Shown piece by piece: positions 11,533 to 23,138 of a DNA stretch of 64,000 bases. The stretch comes from Glandiceps talaboti (taxonomy: Eukaryota > Hemichordata > Enteropneusta > Spengelidae). Location of the stretch: positions 19,828,598 to 19,892,597 of the forward strand of contig NC_135560.1 in the NCBI RefSeq assembly GCF_964340395.1. Direction: 5' to 3'. The position numbers and the translations under genes were made by a program. Within the stretch, counting starts at the first letter, position 1. Each line of letters opens with the position of its first letter. Below the pieces are notes generated by a model that saw nothing but the letters and a program-made list of their open reading frames with translations, searched no databases and was not told the origin of the DNA.

Positions 11533-14500
11533 AATGGAGGACAATATGTAATTGACGTATACTCGAGAAAACGTACGATAAGTAGTAACGTTAAATGTTC
11601 ATCTATAAAATCGCCATGGTTATGTGAGAAACCCAGTGGTTTGCTCAACTAGTCCCATGGTCCAGTCATCATCGAATTATATGGGTTAAATATACAAGTG
11701 ATTAAAGTCAGCAACTTAAGGGGAACACCACTCCAGGAAATAAAGGCATGTTCATAAATTATGGATTCTGGAGTGTCATTTCAAGATTGACATCACCTAC
11801 AATTACTTGCGATTTCAGAGAAACATCAAGTTGATCATGTGCCTATGTAGGGTATCTTTGCTGTGGGTCATTGAATCATGGAATCAGCAGAAATAATATA
11901 TTCATGGTTGAACCATGAGAGATGTAATAGACTGAAGGGAGTAAACACTTAGGACTAATAAATATTCATTTTTCCATCATATTCCTGCTGACTCCATGAT
12001 TCTCCGTGGCCCACAGCCAGGAAAATGACTTTATTTCCTTAAGTGGCGTCCCCCTTAAACTATATAAACGAAGTTTATTGAAAATGGAAGACTCTTACAT
12101 AATAGGAAAGACAATAATCACATAACATACAGGAATAAAATACTACTAAATACCACCATTAACAGAGTCTGGTATTTTGCTACGTTTTAATGTTAGATGT
12201 GATACAGCTAAAATGATGTAGGCTTGGTGTTTCACTCATGTTTATTTTCTAACTGATAATCAACATGTAAACTTGACTACGTCTGCTGTGAATGGCACCT
12301 ATCTAATTGTTTCCTTTGCATTAGAAGTTGTCTGAGGGTGTGTAATAAATATCATGTTGCATGAGTGAAGCACCAAGCCTACATCATTTTAGCTATAATT
12401 GATTTCAAGAAATATATCTTTATATAACACTTGATGAGACACAACGTTGTTAATGTAATGATCAGTATATCTATATGGTCGAATGGCATTGAGATATTTA
12501 AATGTATGCATATTTGAGCGTGCAACTGATGAAGGAAAGTAAATAGTTGTTAGCTTTAGATTTGGCTTTGATGTAGTTTCTCTTTACACTTGAGTTTACT
12601 ATAAAACTAATTCAAAGCCAGGTTCAGATACAGACTCGTTTCAATTACTAAAATGCTGAATGGGTGATTGACTTGCAAGTTGCAATATCTAAGAAAAGAC
12701 GGCACTATACCATACATATTGAGGCAAATCCTGATATAACTTATCTGTAGACCCTGTAAACATTTACATATATTTCACTAGGAGATATATTATCACAATG
12801 AGTAAGTTAACATTAGAAATATGGTTGTGAAGAGGTCAGGATTGTGACCATACTTTCGGTCAAATATCTTCCTCCAGGATCTTCGTCGAATTGTATTAAC
12901 AACTCATTTATGTATATATGTATATTTGTCCGCTAGGATTTCGATTCAACCTTGTTCCTCCGCCAATCATGGAATGATCCGAGACTTGTACACAACAAAA
13001 GCGTCATCAACATACCCCCTTCCGGGTTTATTCTTGATAAAATTTGGGTTCCAGATTTATTTTTCTTCAACGAAAAGAAATCATATTTCCACGATATAAC
13101 TACAGACAATATATTGGTGAGATTTGGTGCAAATGGCGACGTTTTATACAGCATGAGGTATGTATAATGGAAATGTTCTCTATAGAATAAGTGGTGTGAA
13201 AAGTCTACATTGAACAGGAGTACTCAGGGTGCTAACTTTAGTGTTTCATTGAATATCATCGACCTGTATGGACAGAATAATGACACACGAAGACGTTACG
13301 ATGGATTTAGTACTTTTCCAGTGATTATGTACGAGTAAATAAATTCTCTGTAATCTTGATTTTTATTGCACCTTTTCACAGTCGCTATCTTTGAGTGAAA
13401 ATTTCGTCAATAATTAATTAGCTTGCGTCACCCCATCAATATATATGAGTGTTGCTGCCATAACCACTGAACCGTTTTTCAACCTTCGGGACGGCGCCGC
13501 CAAAACACACTTGAATCAATGTAAAGAAGATTTTTCCATCTTTTCATCGACTGTCATCAATTATTTAAAACACGTCATCGACGCCATTGTGTCTATAAGT
13601 TGACTCGCAAAATAAATTTGATGAACCAGGCCCCTGTCAAATTACTTGTAATCTCAACGCAAATACCAGCTTATAGTATTTTGATCAAATATACATGTTT
13701 AACAGATCAATAATAGGGCATGCCCCCGGGATTTCATTTTGCCCTGTTGTCCATTCATGTGAATGAGAATACATGCAAGTATGCAAAGACACTCTAGTAT
13801 CGTGATCATCATGTTAAAATGGGAAATATCATTTGTCAACATTTACACCCGGCACCCGACCGAATCAGTATTTTGTTTGAAATATTTGATGACAGGCAGC
13901 GAAAAGTTAGTTGAACGGGACTTATTCAATGACTCTAGTGCGTATTCGATGACACTGTCTCAAATGCTGAAAACAGTTCAGATATTTTGGTCGTTATTCA
14001 GAAGACTGACAATTTCCTGGAAAAGAAGTTGCTGAACCCCCAATTTTCTTTAATTTTTTTTTAATGAAAAAAAGAAACACGCTGTAGAGTTAAGGTTAAG
14101 GTTAAGGTTAAGGTTAAGGCAGATTTTGGAGAGATTTGAGTAACTTTGATTGTAGGAAATTGAGTCTCTAAGGTGAATCCTTTTCTGTATTTTCTGTATA
14201 TGTTTATATTATAATAAAATATTCTGGTTATATCTTGAGCAACTTATTGTTTCATTTACATTTGTTTCCTAATATCACAGGATATCAGTTAAAGTATCCT
14301 GTGCGATGGACTTTTCTCGATTCCCAATGGACAGACAATATTGTGGTATGCAGCTGGAATCCTGTAAGTAGGTTTTGAAGCCATACAGCATATATACAGC
14401 ATAATTTTCTTTAAACAGCCACTTAAATCCCTTAGCAAGTCACTGCATTATATGTTATGATGTATAAGATTTTCTGAGTGATGACGTCACACGGTTATAC

Positions 14501-17500
14501 AATTAAATTGTCGGCGCCCTAGGTACTAACTTTTTACATCTCATCAGCATTCGGTATTCGAGCCCAGTCTTTATTGATTAAAGGTCGGGGTTTCGTTTCC
14601 AGGTTCTTTGCATTCGTGTTATCTTATCAGTTGAGCCATAAGGATTAGAAAGGACTGCATTTTGTTTTACGTGCGCCAACTTATTCTATAGCTCTGCCAG
14701 ACATTTGTTGTTTTTTTCACTCCTAAATCAAATACGAACAGGGCCTTTTAAATTTGTTTTCCTGTATTAACGCTGACTACATGAAAGGTGGTCCTCACTA
14801 CACTTCTTGGGAATCAAGTTTACATGACGTTAAAAAACCTCTTAAGTACAAATTAAAAGAAAAGTATCAAGTATGTCAGACAGAAGATTACAAGACTGTG
14901 TTACTAAATCAATTTAATGAATCGCGTTCTGTATGAGATAGATTGATAACTCCTAAAGTTTGTAACCTGGTCACATGCTTTCCTTGACCTCCCAGTGTGT
15001 TTCATTATGTCTTATGTCCATCTGTATCAAAATATATGACATGTTGGATCGTGAGTTATCTCGTCAATACAAACACCTCATGTCCTCTAGGTTAAGTCGC
15101 CACAGGAACATAAACACGTCTAAGTGATAGTTATTGACCACGGTGAATCGTAAAACTTTTATCGGATCATAAAAAACTTCTTGCAAAATTAATGAGTTTG
15201 ACAGATCTATAACTTATACCTCCTGAATAGGTTTATGTTGTATACTACTATCAGGGTACTGTCCTATTTTACAAGATGCACCTGATACAGTCATTTGGGA
15301 CACATTCCATTACGTGATATATACACAAGATGACATACAAAAGCATATCAATATCATTGTTGCAAGTGAGTGTAGGTATCATACGTATCAAGGAGATATC
15401 TTTTCGAATATCTCTGAATAAAGAAGTAAATTGTCAAAGTTAATTACACAATAGAATTGAGTATTTACTAAAGTATGCGCGCAAGTACCCCAGAGAGATG
15501 ACAGAAGCCAGAGGGAGTCTGGGTAACCGAGACTATTACATAGGGAATTTGCAGCCGGCTATGGTGAACAGTGCATCATGGGAAATGAAGTCCATATGTA
15601 TTAATCATAGTTGTAAATAATCTGTCACATTTGTTTATAATCACAAATTATATCTAGTCTTTGCTACCCAGACCTTGGCAGGAGGGCTATCCTCCCAATC
15701 ACCCCAGATTAGGAATTGCCACACAACTACAAATTATCCTGTCTATGTTAATCAGACCCTGGTAGGAGGTTTATCCTCTCAATCACCCCAGATTAGGTAT
15801 TACCACAACTACAAATTATCTAATCTTGTTATCAAGACCTTGGCAGGGGGATTATCTATCCGATCATCCTGGATTAGGTATAAAAACAACTTCCTATCAT
15901 TAAGCTCACTTTGACTGCAAGTTGGCTATTTATAACGTAAAGCTGAATATAACAAAGGGTATATTATAAATTTCGAGATATGTTCGACGATATTCATTGT
16001 CGAACCATTCTTCAAATTGGAATTAGAAACTTGAGGACAGGTATGTTTATATATGAGTGTTAAATAATGAACGTAATTAACTAAAGCTGTACAAGAATTA
16101 CATTGTAATTAAGTTATCTGATTTATATTGGACTGAACACCGTACTAATCAGTCGTTCACGACTATACATCCGAGGATTTCAAGTAAAGACATTGTTTAA
16201 AGAATATTGTATTAAACTGTTCTATTCCCAGATGGCTATACAACGGATGAACTCATATTTCTATGGAAGTCTGGAATCCCCTTGCAATTGCCAGAACACA
16301 TCAAACGTATGCAGCAGTATTACGTATCAGATACAACTCTTACACGCTGTGATAAGCTGTACTATACAGGTAAATGGCTTGGCATAATAGAAATTATAAT
16401 TATAACACGAACTGATGCAAAAGAGACAATTTCGCTCACAGGCATTAGTATGGTCATTTGATTATATAAGGGAGTGACAGTGCATTAGAATTGTCAGAAA
16501 GTGGAAACCAAATGAGAAATGAGAGTGTATTGACACGGTATACTACATAAACAGAAAACGTGTTAATGAGATTGGCCGTGGAAGCAATGCGTTATAATTA
16601 GCGAGCAAAGAGGCGTTCTTGAGTATTTGGGACAAGGTACGATATAAGGTATTAGCTAAAATAGTCACCCCTTTGGGATGGTGGTAATCAAAATAGTAAA
16701 ATGCAAGTTTGAGACTTTAACACTAGAAGCTTGACATTTCAAATTTGAAAATATATGTCTTGTACTACACAAAAAGGACGTGCTTAAAATTAATAATCGA
16801 TGGTTTTTACTCAAGAGAGCGGTAACTTTACCAGTCAAGTTCTAACACAGAGTTATAAAACTGTGCCGAAGTGCATACAGTGACTTGTTAACCTGATTTA
16901 GTAACCTTGGGATCCTTGCTTTTTAATGTATTTGCATTAGAAAATACTGAAATTTTGAAATCGCCCCCCCCCCCCCTTTGCATTCCACAGTGTACATATT
17001 ATGATAACTTGTTGATGACTTTGATATTTCTTTTGCAAATATAATTTCTTGTTAGTTCGCCGTCGATGATACTCATTTGATTAGACTTATGTCAAATATT
17101 CAGAAACTAAACTTCTAGAACTATTATATTAGTCACATCTCTCTCAATAAAGTTCACAAATGTTATTAACCCAGAGGCTTTTGACTGTGTTTCCATTGCA
17201 GGTAATTTTTCCTGTGTCGAAGTGAATTTCACATTTGTTAGATTGCTTGGCTACTACTGGATAAGTTATTTCATACCTACTTTACTTCTTGTTATTTTAT
17301 CGTGGGTATCTTTCTGGATAAATCCAATGGCGTCACCTGCACGGGTCGCACTTGGCGTTACAATCGTATTAACAGTAACCACACAAGCCATCAGCGTGCA
17401 CTCTATTCTCCCGAAGGTTTCCTACATTACAGTAAGTATTAGTGCTTGATAGAAATTGAATACATACAGTCTTATGAATAGTACAATGCCTGTGCAATCA

Positions 17501-20500
17501 TTCCCGATCCCATTTCACAAATGATAACACCATATTACAGAATTGTCAGTTTTAACACGGCTAGCAATACTCCTATGGTATTATCGATATAATTTCTAGT
17601 TTTAATACGGCTAGCTATATTCCTATGAATACTTCTATGATGTGCAACAGAGTATGTTTCACAATCGTACGGCTAGTGATACTCGTATGAGAACTACTAA
17701 TATGTGCTCTGTAGTGCGTTTTACTATTCTTGTCACTTACAAGATTATATCCGTCACGGGTAATGAATTGGGTAATGTTATGTGACGGAGTTACGTCATG
17801 ACTATTACAGAACTTTGTACATGATTAAACGGAGATGTTATCGAAGTCATTAGATAAATGTACAAGCTTCCTCTCTGTGTTTAATAGTTGTTGGAGTTTG
17901 GGCGTGGGAGAAAAGGGAATATCATGGACTATCGTGTGTTAATTGGACCATGTATGTATGCTACCAGACATGTATCATTCATCACAGTTCGTGAATGTTG
18001 AATTTTTTATTTGGATTCGTCGTTTTCATGTTCTGATTCCTTGCTTGCCTTCTCAATCATAGGGGCATGTAATATTTCATAGATTGTTGTTTTCCTGGTC
18101 TGCAGACTAAATATAACAACCTTTTGACTAAAAATTCCTACCTGTAAGGCAAAAAGAGAAGGGTGGACATATTCTTTCATTGACCTTTTAAATATGAACA
18201 AAACATGCACATTTGCTTAATAAAAACATACCTGCATGAAGAATAGGTGCCAAATATAGTTATACACTATCACTGGGGGCAAAAATGCTTCTGTAACGAG
18301 AAAAAAGGACTTTTTACAATAAGTAAGCACTGTGTAAAATCCTCTGTATGTCAGCCGCAAGTCAAGTGATGTAACGTCAAATTTTCACTGCTGATTGGCT
18401 GAGAAAGAGGCGTTGGGTGGTGAGTCAGATGACGGCTGCATTTCAAAATCAGAAGCAAGTCCCATCACTATACCCGGCACCATGGATCGCAAAAAGTTCT
18501 CGACAGCTTCCTCGCAAGACTACTTGTACGAATTCGAATACAACTGCATTTTTATTGTGTCAAACTGTCAATCTATGTATACTGGAATTGATTTCACTTT
18601 TGGTGGCCCATAAAGTAGTGACTGTTTCCAGGGGCTTTCATTACATAGGCGTAGTTTCGAACAGCCAATCGGCAACGAGCTGATCATTCAAAATAGCAAG
18701 ACGTACAGAGTTTATCCAGGATCGTGACTCGATGTCCCCCCTTCTCTTTTTTCCTTACAGATAGGAATATATAATCAAAAGGTTGTTATATTTAGTCTGT
18801 AGACCAGGAAAACAACAATCTATGAAATATTACACGCCCCTATCTTTTCAACTGGATAAATCATTCAGATCGACAGTTCCTTTACTGTTAAAAGTGACCA
18901 AAACATAACACACACTTTTCACTTCAAAGACTATTTATTTTTCTAGAACCTTAGTGATTAACTTAATCGTGATATTATACGAATGACATATCTGTTCACT
19001 AATTAATGTATTTATTTCGCTAGCCCTCTGAGTATTCTGATATCACGATACAAGTCGTGTGATAAAGTAGTTATAATATATCTTTGTTTATCAATTTGTC
19101 AGGTCACTGGTGTCTCTTTCATCAAAGGCATTGATATATAGGCAAAACAGCTTAAGTGTCTTGTTTTTCATCATTATATCGCTTAACTATTCCAGATACT
19201 TTCATCAACGCCGAGATAAATGATCTAATGTCTCTTCTAACTCTATACAAAGTGTAAATGACAGCGTGGTTGCACTGTACGGGAACGTCTAGATCTGCAT
19301 AAGCAAAAAATAAACTACACGGACGCAAATATCGTACATGGAAGCGAAATATTCATGAAGATCTAGGTACAGCCATTTGGTGTATCAAACCCCAGACCAC
19401 TATAGTGGTCTGAGATCAAACGTAGCGTGAGCAGTTCAAATCAAAGGATTGGTGTAACCAATATTGTTAAAATGAAAGCCACACAACCTGAATCAGAGCT
19501 TTTTCTAGCTTCAATTGGTAATTGTTTTGCCAATATTGCTGGTCTACGATATTGCGAGTAAGTTATTGTACCTAAAAACATTTTCTAAAACAGTTCCAGT
19601 TGAAGCTTTCAGTCAAATTTACACAGTTTTAGGCTTTATAGCATTACATATAGAGACATGGAGGCTAGACAAACTAACATAGTGCCATATTCAAAACCAA
19701 TCTTTCGCTCAAGATTTAAAACTGTCAGTTTAATACATACGGATAAATTCGACCACTAATTAACTGGTACAGTGTCTTTCTATATACTTGACTGATTGAT
19801 TTTAGTGAACAATAGATCTTTAGTTTGCTTGATGAAAAAATGAATTACAGCTAATGCAGGCGAACAATGATTGAATTGATACAATGTCAATAGTGCAAAC
19901 TAATAAGTTTCCACCACTTCACTTGAAATAACGATATTCCCAGCGCCTTGGCCTAACTTTACTTTGTTCTTTGAAATTGTCTTTGCAAATGCAAATATCC
20001 AGATAATATGTATTTCAAGATGGGTACGGTACTGCATGTCTATAGATAATAAATGAGCACGTTACCTTCCACTTCCTAACAAATCGTGGGCGTTATGCAT
20101 CTGAATCGATTTATTGCAGGCCTATCTTTTGTATCGTATATCGAAGCGTAGGATTGTTTGCTTGGCCGCTCTCGATAAGATATACTCACAGACAGCGCTC
20201 AAATTGAAACTTTTTTGTTATCATTTATGCCATTTTTTTAAATTCCAAACTTGGCTCGCTTTTTTTGCGAACAGTGCTATTGTTATATTAAATGGCACAA
20301 AGCGTGGTAAAATTGCTTTCATTATACGCCTGAATTTACATATACTATCTTACCATTCTCTTGTATAGGGACAATTCAATAGTTTTCATAGGAATGTACT
20401 AGAAAAGTAGTACCAGAGAGTTATCCGTCCACTCACTTCAGGCGGTTTACATTCTGATCCTCAGATATAAACGCCTATACCAGCCCAGTTATACATTATT

Positions 20501-22872
20501 GTCATTTAATTACAACATTCTCCCCAACATAATTAACATAGCCAAAGTTGACCACGAGTGCAAAACGTGGCCTGCAATATCCATTCATGTATGTATGTTC
20601 CTGGGGAGACAATATCCAAATCATTTTGTGAGTGACGTTTTGGTATTGATTGCAATTTACAGTTAAGAGAAACAACACATTTTATAGTATATCGCACAAG
20701 GTTTAGACATTTAATATAATTTGCGAGATAGTAATTTCAGCCTCCACACAAATACTATCAATTAATTCACATTAGAGAGAATTTCGTCCTTCGTGAGTAA
20801 ACGGATACTCATTTTGACTGGTAACATTTAAAAGGTAATGGATCATAATTGCTAGGTCTTCGAACTTATAGTTGAAATAAACAATAAGGACGAGAAATTG
20901 CTATTTTTATCATACAGAACCTCGCTATCTCTTTGTAGAGCACGAGAACTTCCCATATCACGAATTAAATCCATTTGGCCATCAACTTCTAAACAATGCC
21001 TAGATCACTACTCAGTCCCATAATGCATTGCAGATAATCGATCTCTGGTGAACTCAACTGCACTGGCGGCAACAGTTGCAGTTCAGACAATCATTCTCTG
21101 GTGAACTGCATTGGCTACAACAGTACTGCAGTTCAAATAATCATGCTCTGGTGAATTTCATTGACTGCCACAGTGCTTGATGTCAGACCTACACGTATTA
21201 CTCAGCACTGCTGCGCTTCTGCAGTAAGTTGTCTGTCCAGTACATTCGTTGATGACATCTTCGAACAAAGAATCGCCTGGTGCAGTTGAATGAATAAATC
21301 AATCTATAAAAATTGTCAGTTGTAATAGAGCAATATCTATCTGTGTGGTCTTCTTTGTAAGGTAGAGCTGCATTAATAAACGCGTGAAAGTACTATAAAT
21401 ATGTATGTATCTGTGCATTCATGGCAGTGCCTAAGATATAGAAAACACGATTGTTTGTGGTGATTGTCAAAGAATCCCTTGTTATCATTTTATTTCAACA
21501 AAGTAAGTTTTCTTCGTACAATAGCAAATCCTCATGTGCCGATGGTATTCTCATATGAGTACGCTAATCTGACTAAGCTGTGATACTTATCATTCACTGA
21601 TCATTCTATAAAATGTCATTGGTGTAAACCCCACAGGAAAAAAACAAACTCAAAGGCATAAAGTCGTTATGCACCACCCACGTGTGTTGTATATCATATT
21701 TCATGGAAATGTTATATGGCTCATTCTGCCTTCCACCGTTATTAGCAGAGTAGACTGGTTTAATATGCAGAGAGAGTCTTTGTATTCAAGACTCAGATTC
21801 GTTGATATAGCAAATGATGCCACAGTGACATTTTTATATCATACATCTGAATACCTGGTGAGAGGGAATAACTATTAGATACACTATTCAACAATAGTAG
21901 GGGGAATAATATAAGGATATATTGATACAAACAAAATTACCTATGGTGACCCTTTAAACACTGTCTCCCATGGTTTGTAAAATACGTAGACAAATCAAAA
22001 ACCGAATACTTATGAGTATTCAACTATTCATGCAAAAATTCAACCTCTTGTCATCAAAATATGCTAATTAGTCTAATCAATATTAACACATTGTTAACAA
22101 AAAATAATCATAAAAGCTTACTGTGTGCTCGAAGACACATGCCTTTAGGAAGTTTCATTTACTCAACGTACATATAGCAATTTCATTCATTTTAGGCCAG
22201 ATATTTAGAGAAACATATGAAAACACGATAAATGTCAAATATATGCTATGAAACATAATTAGAATGCATGTACATGTACACAATGTTTTACAAAGTGCGC
22301 ATGAATATCTCCAACATATGCTAATTACTCTAATTAGTATGCATTTTAACTTGTAACTTGTAACTTAACCTGAGCACGTTATCACAAAAAGTTTGACTAC
22401 GCTTATTATAAGTGAAGAAAAATTAAAGAACATGATAAAATCAGCAAATATATGCAAATAAGGCTAATTAATCTGCACAAATTTGTCCCAATCAGTTCTA
22501 CGCTCTAAAGTCATGTGTTCAGTTATTGAACATACACTATAAAACTTTTTGAATGCAGTGTATGTGTTCAGTAAGAAAACTGGAACGCATGTGTTCAGAT
22601 TTAGAACATATAGTGTCTTTATATATTTGAACACATAACGTATGTTCAAAATCATATGAAATAGAACGCTGTTGACGCATCGGCACGCTGTAACACTTTT
22701 TGAACACAGAGTATGTGTTCAGAGCAAGTACACAGAATGCATGTGTTCTGGAAACCAGAACAAACTGAACACATGCGACGCGTCCTAAGTGTAGAGTGTA
22801 TCTATGCCATCATACTATCAGCATATCATATTTCATTGAAATCCATTTTTGAGATTTTGAGATAATAGGTAT

Positions 22873-22915
<43 letters not shown>

Positions 22916-23070
22916 CACGCACACAGGGAGACAGGCAGACAGACATGTGTTAAGAAGACAGATAGTCAGACAGACGGACGGACGTTGGTATAACATTAGC
23001 TAAATTGTCACCTCTTTGTTCTTACAGGCCATCGACGTATGGATGTTAGCATGTTTGATGTTTGTTGTAG

Positions 23071-23138
<68 letters not shown>

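Larger units (their letters stand above)
9912..12936 (+). other. First visible intron of the channel gene
   Basis: About 3 kb between the 68-bp and 221-bp exons. It holds a retroposon tail with (TTGA)n and two foldback elements (listed separately); the rest shows nothing recognisable. Confidence 0.7.

Noticed and set aside
14090-14119. True telomeric repeat
   Set aside because: The unit is TTAAGG, not TTAGGG.
15675-15914. 79-codon frame with AGGLSSQSPQIR repeats
   Set aside because: Intronic tandem repeat with unit length divisible by three; no flanking splice or homology support.
22869-23137. CRISPR-like array
   Set aside because: Simple GACA microsatellite without spacers, in an animal genome.
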